Positions 56,413 through 64,000 of a stretch of 64,000 bases of DNA are shown here, piece after piece. The DNA lies in the NCBI GenBank assembly GCA_905182535.1, contig CAJJBZ010000011.1, positions 62,001 through 126,000 of the forward strand, read 5' to 3'. The translations under genes were made by a program, and so were the position numbers. Every line of letters begins with the position of its first letter. Within the stretch, counting starts at the first letter, position 1. The notes beneath the pieces are model-generated. The model was not told the origin of the DNA. It did no database searches and was given only the letters and a program-made list of their open reading frames with translations. Source of the DNA: an uncultured Planktomarina sp. (lineage in GTDB: Bacteria > Pseudomonadota > Alphaproteobacteria > Rhodobacterales > Rhodobacteraceae).

Positions 56413-58110
56413 TTAAAAATATGATGCAGTTAGTGCAATTCCAAGAAGTATTGCCACCCACATTACCATAGCCCCAACTCCGCGCATGCGTGAAACCCCA
56501 GTTTCTGGACCGTGCAATCTGTACAAGCTTTTAATTACGACCTGCACTAAAGTGTTTGCTACAACTTCAAATAATAGAAAAGCATTAACTACTTTTGCAT
56601 GAATTATAATATAAAGTGTTGGTATTAGTCTTCGATAGATCCAATCTACATCTAGGTTCACAGCGCGGATCTCAGGTGGATGGATGCCCGTACGCATAAG
56701 AACGACAAAAGCGAGTAATGCAAAACAAAGTAACTGTAATTGCCCAATGACATGGCTCATTGTGTAAGGCTTATATGCTACGTCATAAGGCAGAAGGGCA
56801 TAGAGTGGATCGGGATAGATCCCAATAAATATACAAAGGAACGCGGTAAACCCCATAGCAATTTGCATGTGAATTGGAGCTTCTTTAGGGCGTAAACCGC
56901 TATCATGACCAAAGAAAGTAAAATAGGGAATTTTGATCCCAGAGTGCGACAACACACCAGCTGATGCAAATACTAGTATTGCCCAAATGATTGGATAATG
57001 CTGATTGGCAGTTTCATCCATTATTAATGACTTGGTAACAAACCCTGAGAAAAGCGGGAAAGCAGAAATTGATGCTGCGCCCACCAAACAAAATATCGCA
57101 GTCCGGGGCATGGTACGACAAAGCCCACCAAGTTCTGAAGCTTTAGAGGTGCCTGTACGCAGCATCACAGCACCAACGCTCATAAATAATAATGCTTTAT
57201 ATAGAATATGGGCGAAAGCATGTGACGCAGTACCGTTGATGGCCATTTCAGTACCTACGCCTATCCCTACAACCATGAAGCCTAATTGATTGTTCAGGCT
57301 GTAAGCCAATACTCGACGCAAATCGTTCTCAATCTCTGCAAAAAAGATTGGAAATAATGTCATGATTGCACCGATATAAATTAGAATTTCAGTACCAGCA
57401 AACCCGCGAGCAAGCGCATATACTGCTAACTTTGTAGTAAATGCTGAGAGAATTACCGTACCGGTAATTGTTGCGGCAGGATAACTGTCTTGAAGCCAAT
57501 TATGAAGTAGTGGAAACGCGCATTTCATACCAAAAGATAGAAAAATTAGCCATGTACCTAACGAGCTAAGCGTCATACGCTCAAAAGTAATTGAGCCAGT
57601 TTCTCTGTATAGTAACGCAGTCCCTGCCAACAAAATTACGCCTGATGTGATTTGAATAATCAAATATCGCATTCCGGTATGATAGGAACCCTCTGTTCTA
57701 CGAGCCCAAATTAGAAAGACGGAGGCGATAGCTGTACCTTCCCAATAAAAGAACAAGGTAATTAAATCACCTGCGAAAACCGCTCCTATGGCTGCACCAG
57801 CATAGAGTAATGCAGCTATCTGTTGGATGAAATCGCGCACATGCCATGCGTAAAGGTTTCCCAAAAAGGCCGCCAAGCAGAAAATTAGACCAAAAATGCG
57901 TGATAATTTATCAACCCGCATCATATCAAGCGTTTGCCCAACAAATTCGACTTGCATATAAATGCCTACTGGCAGGTTCCAAACCTGCCATGCAGCAAGT
58001 ATTGGAGTGATAAGTAGGATAACACCGCGGATGTGGCCCTTTGGTAATAGGCCCAACATTAATGCGGCTGCAATGAAGATGAAAGCTGTAGGCAAAATGC
58101 TGATCATCAC
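56413..58110 (-). CDS. NuoL/MrpA/MrpD-like ion antiporter subunit (third D-like subunit)
   Basis: 565 residues, about 14-16 membrane helices, proton-translocating NADH-quinone oxidoreductase/Mrp family. 'FFYWEGTAIASVFLIWA' (Glu in the TM5-like helix), 'GMKCAFPLLHNWLQDSYPAA' (key Lys), 'ALNNQLGFM'-type segment reading SLNNQLGFMVVG, and 'HAFAHILYKALLFMSVGAVM'. It is the last gene of the operon and about 70 residues longer at the C-terminus than the other two. The extra C-terminal helix could correspond to the MrpA-like long arm. Confidence 0.85.
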   Translation of the reverse strand: MMISILPTAFIFIAAALMLGLLPKGHIRGVILLITPILAAWQVWNLPVGIYMQVEFVGQTLDMMRVDKLSRIFGLIFCLAAFLGNLYAWHVRDFIQQIAALLYAGAAIGAVFAGDLITLFFYWEGTAIASVFLIWARRTEGSYHTGMRYLIIQITSGVILLAGTALLYRETGSITFERMTLSSLGTWLIFLSFGMKCAFPLLHNWLQDSYPAATITGTVILSAFTTKLAVYALARGFAGTEILIYIGAIMTLFPIFFAEIENDLRRVLAYSLNNQLGFMVVGIGVGTEMAINGTASHAFAHILYKALLFMSVGAVMLRTGTSKASELGGLCRTMPRTAIFCLVGAASISAFPLFSGFVTKSLIMDETANQHYPIIWAILVFASAGVLSHSGIKIPYFTFFGHDSGLRPKEAPIHMQIAMGFTAFLCIFIGIYPDPLYALLPYDVAYKPYTMSHVIGQLQLLCFALLAFVVLMRTGIHPPEIRAVNLDVDWIYRRLIPTLYIIIHAKVVNAFLLFEVVANTLVQVVIKSLYRLHGPETGVSRMRGVGAMVMWVAILLGIALTASYF

Positions 58111-58448
58111 TTGGAACCTTGTTCTAATTGGTCTGTGGGATACTCTTCATTATCAATGGCTTTAGACCCATAATAATTTTCAGGGCGTTTAATGAGAAGT
58201 CTTAAGACTTTGGCAACCAATATGAGCGCGGTGAACATAAAAAAACCATAAATACCGTAAAATCCAGGGATCTCTTCAATATGAAAATGCCCATGCTTAT
58301 GGTAGGTGAAATCTGCCAGAAATAGGGCTAAACAAAATACAGCAAGTACCAAAAATATCTTGTTGGCATTTTCAGTTTTCGTAAACCAACAAAGTGTTTT
58401 CCCTAGTGTGGAAAATTCATCTGTTCCGTTAGGTTTATTCAGGTCCAT
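58107..58448 (-). CDS. Two-helix membrane protein of the antiporter operon
   Basis: 113 residues starting MDLNKPNGTDEFSTL; two hydrophobic segments ('IFLVLAVFCLALFLADF' and 'YGFFMFTALILVAKVL') separated by a His-rich loop 'TYHKHGHFHIEE'. AGGAGG is just upstream of the ATG at 58448. It overlaps the next gene by 4 bp. Not a known Mrp subunit; the position suggests an accessory subunit. The His-rich loop could bind a metal (inference). Confidence 0.75.
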   Translation of the reverse strand: MDLNKPNGTDEFSTLGKTLCWFTKTENANKIFLVLAVFCLALFLADFTYHKHGHFHIEEIPGFYGIYGFFMFTALILVAKVLRLLIKRPENYYGSKAIDNEEYPTDQLEQGSK

Positions 58449-58459
58449 CCGCGGCCTCC

Positions 58460-59926
58460 TTAAGGTGCAGCTATGATGGGCATCAGGAAGGCCTGAATAT
58501 GCCCAGCGTAGAAAAACAGAATTATACAACCGAAAGCTGTAAATGCTGGCGGTGCCCAAACTAAAGCTGGGCTTTCGGCAAACTTTGTTGGCTCTGTCTG
58601 ATTAGGAGCTGTCAAAAAGAAACCTTTTCCAACTAACGGGAGAAGATATCCAACGTTTAAAAGTGAGCTTATTAGTAAAACCCCTATCATTGCCAGTTGA
58701 CCAGCATCTGCAGCACCCATAATGAGCAGCCACTTGCTCCAAGATCCGCCCAATGGTGGTAGGCCAATAATAGACAAAGAGCCAATCAGAAAGGCAATAA
58801 AGGTTATTGGCATTGCGCGACCTAGGCCGGTCATTTGGCTTATGTTGGTTTTGTGGGTAGCAACATATATCGATCCTGCACACATGAAAAGTGTGATTTT
58901 TCCCATCGCATGCATTACCACATGCAAGCTTCCACCCAATATCCCCATTGACGTCGCCAGTGCAACGCCTAGCGTTATGTAGGACAGCTGGCTTATTGTT
59001 GAGTATGCAAGTCGAGCTTTTAGATTGTCCTTGGTTAAAGCTATTACTGAAGAGGCTATGATTGAAAAAGCCGCAAGCCACATCAGCCAAATAGAGGCTC
59101 CCGTAGCTGCAAGAAAATCAATTCCAAAAATATAAATACCCACCTTCAGCATGGTAAATACGCCAGCTTTCACGACTGCAACTGCATGTAACAGTGCGCT
59201 GACTGGAGTAGGTGCCACCATTGCTGCTGGCAGCCAGCGGTGAAATGGCATTAGGGCCGCTTTGCCTATACCAAAGGCATAAAGTGCAAGTAAAATTGCG
59301 ACCGGGGGGCCTGCAATAAGGCCTTCTAAAATTCCACCGCGTGTGAAGTCTAGTGTTCCGGCTATTGAAAAAGTCCAAATCACTGCGACTAATTGTAGAC
59401 CAATCGAAGTGCCGATGAGTATGCTAAGATAAGTACGGGCACCTTTAACTGCAGCTAATGTACCTTTATGAGCTACCAGCGGATACGTCGACAGTGTTAG
59501 TATTTCATAAAATAAAAATAGGGTGAACATATTTGCAGCAAAGGCAATTCCCATGACAGAGAAGATTGCAAAAGAGAAACATGCAAAGAAACGTGCTTGG
59601 TCATCTTCATTATTCCCACGCATGTAACCAATGCCATAGACATGGGTCACTATCCACAGCCCTGATGCCAGTATGGCAAACATCATTCCTAGAGGCTCTA
59701 CGTTGAATGCCAACGCTAGGCCTGGCATCACCTCAAGTAATACAAATGTGTCTGTGGTTGTATTACCTACCGTAGCAAGAATATTCAGTACGACGAGAAA
59801 GGTTGCTATGGCGGCACCAAGTGTTAGCCCATCACGAAGGTTTGGACTGTTGCGAAAAATCAAATTTGCTACAACTGCAGTGGCTGGCAGCAGCATCGAT
59901 AGTAATATCGCTAGGGATGTATCCAT
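58460..59926 (-). CDS. MrpD/NuoM-like ion antiporter subunit (second)
   Basis: 488 residues, about 14 helices. 'LFLFYEILTLSTYPLVAH' with the catalytic Glu, 'IGKAALMPFHRWLPAAMVAP' with Lys, 'PTPVSALLHAVAVVKAGVF', 'AYSTISQLSYITLGVAL' and 'HAMGKITLFMCAGSIY' are proton-channel motifs shared with NuoL/M/N and MrpA/D. It follows the broken mnhD gene by 13 bp. Confidence 0.88.
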   Translation of the reverse strand: MDTSLAILLSMLLPATAVVANLIFRNSPNLRDGLTLGAAIATFLVVLNILATVGNTTTDTFVLLEVMPGLALAFNVEPLGMMFAILASGLWIVTHVYGIGYMRGNNEDDQARFFACFSFAIFSVMGIAFAANMFTLFLFYEILTLSTYPLVAHKGTLAAVKGARTYLSILIGTSIGLQLVAVIWTFSIAGTLDFTRGGILEGLIAGPPVAILLALYAFGIGKAALMPFHRWLPAAMVAPTPVSALLHAVAVVKAGVFTMLKVGIYIFGIDFLAATGASIWLMWLAAFSIIASSVIALTKDNLKARLAYSTISQLSYITLGVALATSMGILGGSLHVVMHAMGKITLFMCAGSIYVATHKTNISQMTGLGRAMPITFIAFLIGSLSIIGLPPLGGSWSKWLLIMGAADAGQLAMIGVLLISSLLNVGYLLPLVGKGFFLTAPNQTEPTKFAESPALVWAPPAFTAFGCIILFFYAGHIQAFLMPIIAAP

Positions 59927-59939
59927 AACTTAGTCCGTC

Positions 59940-61468
59940 CTAATTCATCATGCCAGATGATCCGGCTAGTAACGCCTGGGCTGCAGCTTTTGCCGCTCCA
60001 AGGGTTATGTCCGTTGCAAAGCCAAAGTAAATACAGGCTATTGCCATTAGCCAAAGTGGCAGCAGCATTGAAAGTGGTGCCTCTTGAACAACCTTTTCTC
60101 ACTACTTGGTGTTGAAAGATAGAGTGTCTCGACAAGTCGCCAAACATAGATGACTGCTAGTAGTGAAGAGGCGACTATCAAAATAGAAATTGGCCAGTAA
60201 CCTTGTTCCAGTGCGGCCTGCACCAGAAGCCATTTACTTAAAAAACCAGCGGTTCCTGGTACGCCAATTAGTGATAGACCACCAATGATAACTGCGGCAC
60301 TGGTCCATGGCATTGTCTTTCCGAGGCCTTGGATCTGTACGTAAAATGAACTCCCTGACCGTAGTACATAGGCGCCAACCCCCATAAATAGTGCCGCTTT
60401 AGTGATGCCGTGGTTGAAAAGGTGAATGATCGTAGCCATCAACCCAGTCTCAGAAAGTAATGCGATGCCCAGCAGCATGTAACCAATTTGGGCTATGCTT
60501 GAATATGCAAGCATTCGCTTCAGGTCTCGTTGGAAGATGGCCGTAAAAGAAGCGGCAAACATGGCAAGTAACAAATGGATAAAAAATTATTTGAACTTGG
60601 ACTTTCTAGCAAGAAACGCAGGTTGAAAAACACTAAATACGAACCGTAGCAAGACGTAGATTGCAACCTTAGTCGCCGTCGCAGCAAGAAATGTAGTTAC
60701 CGCAGAAGGTGCGTACGTGTAGGCATTGGGTAGCCAAAAATGAAGTGGAAAGATAGCAACTTTAAGCCCCATTCCTACAAGAATAAATGCAAATCCGGCT
60801 TGGACAGTACGGCTTTCATACTGGCCTGTAAGTTTATCTGCAAGGTCGGCCATGTTTAGTGTCCCAGTTGCCATGTAGAGAAAGCCAAGGCCAATGACAA
60901 AAAATGTGGCTCCAATCGTACCCATAATCAGATAGTTAAATGCAGCGGTTAACGCCCGCCTATCACGATAAGAACCTTGGGCAATTAGTACGTAGGTCGA
61001 GAGCGAAGATATTTCTAAAAATACAAATACATTAAATGCATCTGCAGTGATGGTGACGCCGAGAAGGCCTGTCATGCAGAGTAAAAAAAGCGCATAAAAT
61101 AAAGTTTGTGTTTTGTGAGGCATTTCTGAGCCAACACTTTGTCTTGCGTATGGCAATACTAAAGTTGCAATCCCAGTTACCAGGAAAAGTACAAAAGCGT
61201 TTGCCGCATCAACGCGATATTCGATACCTAGTGGTGGTGCCCAGCCTCCAATTTGATACGAAATTATGCCGCCGCCAATGACCTTAGAAAGTAACAAACA
61301 AGCGATAACAAACGAGGTGGCGCTCGCAATGAATGCTATAGGCCATGCTAATTTGCGTTGCCCAATAAAAACTATCAAAGGTGCCGCAATAAATGGAATT
61401 AGTATTTGCAGAATAGGCAAATGGTCTGAAAGGGTCATTGCAGTATGATGAACAGTTTGCGTCGCCAT
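59940..61468 (-). CDS. mnhD: MrpD-like ion antiporter subunit, interrupted by a stop and a frameshift
   Basis: First D-like subunit. 'PLIVFIGQRKLAWPIAFIAS', 'VFLEISSLSTYVLIAQGSYR', 'MGLKVAIFPLHFWLPNAYTY' and 'APSAVTTFLAATATKVAIYV' then, downstream, 'LKRMLAYSSIAQIGYMLLGI' and 'GTAGFLSKWLLV'. An in-frame TAA at 60584-60586 interrupts between 'FLARKSKFK' and 'FFIHLLLAM'. A second break near 60090-60110 loses one base; the other frame ends in 'QEAPLSMLLPLWLMAIACIY' and stops at 59940. Corrected length about 509, normal for MrpD. Nonsense mutation or sequence error. Confidence 0.82.
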
Positions 61469-61899
61469 TAGAGGGGCTCTCCTTGGCTTGCTACCACTAG
61501 GTGTTCACTGCGAAAGACAGTGTCTTCAATCACTGTTATTTCTTCTTCTTCGATGCTGTGATACTCTTCTCGGATCCTAATAATAAGTGCCAGACCGAGC
61601 GAGGTCGTAGCTATCCCAACGACAATCGCAGTGAGAATAAGGACGTGTGGGAGGGGATTCGAATATGCAATCTCAGGATCATATTTACCGTCCAACGGAA
61701 AAATTGGAGCTGTGCCCCCAGAAATTTTGCCCATGGAAATATAAAACATAAAAACTGAAGTTTGAAAGATATTCAATCCAACAATTTTTTTAACTAAATT
61801 ACCTTTGCCAATTACTATATACAGGCCGGTCATCATTAATACGATGAAAAGCCAATAGTTTATATGCCCAAAGAAAAACTCAGAAGTAAAAAAATGCAT
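61468..61899 (-). CDS. mnhC: Antiporter subunit MrpC/MnhC (NuoK-like)
   Basis: 143 residues with three membrane helices like NuoK. 'YWLFIVLMMTGLYIVIGKGN', 'KKIVGLNIFQTSVFMFYI' and 'VLILTAIVVGIATTSLGLAL' are family motifs. The ATG at 61899 lies 2 bp after the previous stop; upstream GTG codons are alternatives. Its stop overlaps the mnhD start. Confidence 0.88.
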   Translation of the reverse strand: MHFFTSEFFFGHINYWLFIVLMMTGLYIVIGKGNLVKKIVGLNIFQTSVFMFYISMGKISGGTAPIFPLDGKYDPEIAYSNPLPHVLILTAIVVGIATTSLGLALIIRIREEYHSIEEEEITVIEDTVFRSEHLVVASQGEPL

Positions 61900-61901
61900 A
61901 C

Positions 61902-62903
61902 TCACCACTCTTCATCACTTAAAACAGGTGTGCGGGATGCGAAGGCATAATAAACTGCTACCATTACGCCGGTTACAGTTATGCCAACCCCTGCTTCTAC
62001 AATTAAAATTCCCAAGTGTTGTCCGTGGGATGGGTGATGTGGATCAATAGCTGTATAGTCTAAATAACCATAGCCCATCAGCATGCTGTACACGCCGGTA
62101 CCTGCATAAAGTAGCACACCAAAGGCTACTAACTTATGTACTAACCAAGGTGGAAATACTAATTTGACTTTATCTAAACTGAATACAATTCCATATATTA
62201 TAAATCCAACTGCCATAATTACCCCCGCCTGAAATCCGCCACCGGGGGAATAATCACCGTGAAACTGCACGTAAAGGGCAAACAAAAATATGGTGCCAAC
62301 TAAAAGTTTCGTTATCACCCGCAAAATTAAATGATGACGCATCAGGTTGTCCCCCCCTGTATCACTTGTATCTTCTTCTGTATCTTCGTCTCTGCGGCGG
62401 CGGCGCAATCCGCTGATCAGCATTAAAACGCCAATGCCTGCACTAAAGACAACTGCTGTTTCACCTAATGTGTCGTAACCTCGGTAGCTTGCCAAAATGG
62501 CTGTTACTGCATTTGGGACATGGATATCTTCTGGAATCCTCGTTAAATAATCTGGTCCAACGTGTGTCTGTACTGGTGTATCTGCCGACCCAAAATTGGG
62601 CATGTCTAGCGTGCCATAAAACATTGCTGCGCCTGTTAGTACGACTGCTAAAAGTGGGATTGTTTTTGATTTATGGCTTATTTTTTCCGCCCGTGAGGTC
62701 AGAGCCAGAGTGCCCAACATCAGGACCGTTGATATGCCGGCTCCTACAGCAGCCTCCGTAAATGCTACGTCGACCGCATCCCAAGTGATAAATAGGAGGG
62801 CTGATAATAAGCTAAAAACTCCAGAAAGTGCAACTATGGCGAATAAACTACGAGTACGCACCACAGAAAGAGCGGTGACGGCCAGCATACTGAAAAGTGC
62901 CAT
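61902..62903 (-). CDS. Fused DUF4040 (MbhD/E) and MnhB antiporter subunit
   Basis: 333 residues with two parts. Residues about 1-90 match DUF4040/MbhD, the detached C-terminus of MrpA ('DAVDVAFTEAAVGAGISTVL'). About 90-165 is an MbhE-like link ('YRGYDTLGETAVVFSAGIGV'). The rest is MnhB ('ILRVITKLLVGTIFLFALYV', 'DYSPGGGFQAGVIMA', 'HLGILIVEAGVGITVTGVM'). No complete MrpA is encoded in the window. The order E-F-G-(D/E/B)-C-D matches archaeal Mbh/Mbs membrane modules. Confidence 0.88.
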   Translation of the reverse strand: MALFSMLAVTALSVVRTRSLFAIVALSGVFSLLSALLFITWDAVDVAFTEAAVGAGISTVLMLGTLALTSRAEKISHKSKTIPLLAVVLTGAAMFYGTLDMPNFGSADTPVQTHVGPDYLTRIPEDIHVPNAVTAILASYRGYDTLGETAVVFSAGIGVLMLISGLRRRRRDEDTEEDTSDTGGDNLMRHHLILRVITKLLVGTIFLFALYVQFHGDYSPGGGFQAGVIMAVGFIIYGIVFSLDKVKLVFPPWLVHKLVAFGVLLYAGTGVYSMLMGYGYLDYTAIDPHHPSHGQHLGILIVEAGVGITVTGVMVAVYYAFASRTPVLSDEEW

Positions 62904-62961
62904 ATTTATAAAAATTTCGATTTTACACCTGTTATGTTACAACGATAGTCACAGATTTTCT

Positions 62962-63315
62962 TTATACAGCGTCACTTGGTTTTTTTAAATCCGGATCGTC
63001 TGAATTCTTGCTTTGGAGAGTTGGCGGCCTCAATCCTGAAATAAGCGCAGCATTAGCAACTGCATGGGTTGAAGTTGGCCCAGTTATGAACAGAAAGAGA
63101 CCTATTACCAAAAGTTTAAAAGTGATTAATGTAAGGCCTGAATATACGCCCATCCCAAGTAACAAAAGGATAACACCAGCTGAGTCTGTTATTGATGCTG
63201 CGTGTAATCGCGACCAGAAATCAGGAAACCTGTAAGTTCCAAATGCTCCTACAATCACAAAAAAAGACCCAGATATTATTAAGGCCCAACATAAATAATT
63301 GATAAAAATATCCAT
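62962..63315 (-). CDS. mnhG: Antiporter subunit MrpG/MnhG
   Basis: 117 residues, three helices. 'GSFFVIVGAFGTYRFPDFWS', 'RLHAASITDSAGVILLLLGM' and 'LFLFITGPTSTHAVANAAL' are MnhG motifs. It overlaps mnhF by one base and precedes the fused MnhB gene by 58 bp. Confidence 0.92.
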   Translation of the reverse strand: MDIFINYLCWALIISGSFFVIVGAFGTYRFPDFWSRLHAASITDSAGVILLLLGMGVYSGLTLITFKLLVIGLFLFITGPTSTHAVANAALISGLRPPTLQSKNSDDPDLKKPSDAV

Positions 63316-63614
63316 TATTGTTGTTCCTTATTATTTTCACCTGGAGGAATTCGCATAACGTCACCGATTGCGCGGTACCGAAAAAATTTCAAAATCGCGA
63401 TCGTACCCACAAAATTAATTAATGCGTATAAAAGTGCAATATCTAGGAAGTCGGGGCGACCATTTAAGAAACCCATTACTCCTATCAGCAAAACAGTATG
63501 TGTACCGAACGAATTAACGGCGAGAACGCGATCATACAGAGTTGGGCCTTTGAACAGCCTAACTAAGACCAGCAACATTGCGATAAATATTGCGATGGTA
63601 GCAATTGAAAACAT
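63315..63614 (-). CDS. mnhF: Antiporter subunit MrpF/MnhF
   Basis: 99 residues, three helices, with 'RLFKGPTLYDRVLAVNSFGT' and 'PDFLDIALLYALINFVGTIA', the MnhF signature. Start overlaps the mnhE stop by one base, showing tight coupling in the mnhEFG order. Confidence 0.92.
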   Translation of the reverse strand: MFSIATIAIFIAMLLVLVRLFKGPTLYDRVLAVNSFGTHTVLLIGVMGFLNGRPDFLDIALLYALINFVGTIAILKFFRYRAIGDVMRIPPGENNKEQQ

Positions 63615-64000
63615 TAAATATTCACTCCGTCTTCAATTTCAGTTACGCGCCTGTCCATGTCTGCCAGTGCGGCCATATCATCAGGATCATACGACAATGC
63701 GTGTACTAGAAAATCTCCAGCCTCAGTTTCAATAGTAAGGGTACCCGGTGTCAAAGTTATGGAATTTGCAAATATAACTTGTCCGAGATCGCTTGTCTGT
63801 GTGTATGGGACTTCAAATAAATTTTGCCTTATAGGCATAGTCCGCGCCAGGATTATTTTGGTTACTCTCCAGTTGGATTTTGCAATTTCGCTAAACAGCC
63901 AAAGTAAATAATGAAAAAATTGTATTGGCTTGATTGAAATTCTGACATGATCTCCATCAACTCGGTCCATTCTCCGAACAATTACCATTACCAAAGCAAC
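63614..64000 (-). CDS. mnhE: Antiporter subunit MrpE/MnhE, N-terminus beyond the window
   Basis: 128 codons visible; the frame stays open to the right edge so the start lies outside. 'FHYLLWLFSEIAKSNWRVTK', 'DLGQVIFANSITLTPGTLTI' and 'LVHALSYDPDDMAALADMDR' are MnhE motifs. MnhE is normally the first gene of the E-F-G block. About 30 residues are missing. Confidence 0.9.
   Translation of the reverse strand, partial: VALVMVIVRRMDRVDGDHVRISIKPIQFFHYLLWLFSEIAKSNWRVTKIILARTMPIRQNLFEVPYTQTSDLGQVIFANSITLTPGTLTIETEAGDFLVHALSYDPDDMAALADMDRRVTEIEDGVNI

Noticed and set aside
1-64000. CRISPR arrays, insertion sequences, prophage or integration sites
   Set aside because: No spaced direct-repeat array, transposase, integrase or long terminal inverted repeat was seen; tRNA-Gln shows no duplicated 3' end nearby.

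Overview
The window comes from a flagellated alphaproteobacterium, most probably a marine Rhodobacterales (Roseobacter-group) species. The evidence is the pckA / chvI / hprK / rapZ / EIIA-Man / ptsH block, a pcaCHGB operon carrying a beta-keto acid cleavage gene, a xylose ABC-transport locus headed by a ROK repressor, malonate genes, and a short C-domain-only HPr kinase. No insertion sequence, prophage, CRISPR array or rRNA was recognised; there is one tRNA (Gln, TTG).

Layout. 1-6.7 kb: flagellar genes (a very long flgK with a 4-bp duplication, flgL, a sigma-54 promoter, a flgF-like gene) and a zinc-ribbon/YbjQ-like protein. 7.3-11 kb: a SYLF lipoprotein, a secreted di-heme peroxidase and a convergent FG-GAP/ASPIC-UnbV protein. 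11-18.6 kb: xylose utilisation (xylR, xylF, xylH, xylG, xylB, xylA). 18.6-24 kb: malonate genes (matB, matA), a long acyl-CoA dehydrogenase and a TauE/SafE permease. 24-29 kb: pckA and the chvI-hprK-rapZ-EIIA-ptsH set. 29-35 kb: DUF3429, Fe-S photolyase, DUF2256, and KDO synthesis (kdsB, kdsD, kdsA). 35-42 kb: Pit-type permease, a stand-alone Lrp/AsnC effector domain, a D-lactate-dehydrogenase-like flavoprotein, two tiny membrane proteins and a ChvG/ChvI-like two-component pair. 42.8-47.9 kb: protocatechuate catabolism, an Asp/Glu racemase-family gene, and scars of a homoprotocatechuate locus. 47.9-49.6 kb: amtB-glnK. 49.9-56 kb: a likely operon of CoA-transferase, Fe-alcohol dehydrogenase, aldehyde dehydrogenase, methanethiol oxidase-like protein, ferredoxin and CoA-binding protein. 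56.4-64 kb: a large Mrp/Mbh-like cation antiporter operon with three NuoL/M/N-like subunits, running off the right edge.

Most interesting point: the ChvI homologue next to hprK has Glu instead of the phospho-accepting Asp (D52E), and the histidine kinase gene chvG that normally follows is missing. A ChvG/ChvI-like pair with an intact Asp lies about 14 kb away, preceded by helically phased direct repeats. This looks like a natural phosphomimetic, kinase-free regulator beside a diverged paralogous pair.

Caveat: at least nine genes (flgK, xylF, xylA, matB, pckA, kdsD, the racemase, mtoX, an mnhD) carry single-base or short indels, mostly in short homopolymers, and pckA alone carries at least four. 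Uncorrected sequence error is the simplest explanation for most of them. They are annotated here as full-length genes with the break points named. The hpaD/hpaR scar is different and looks like real decay.
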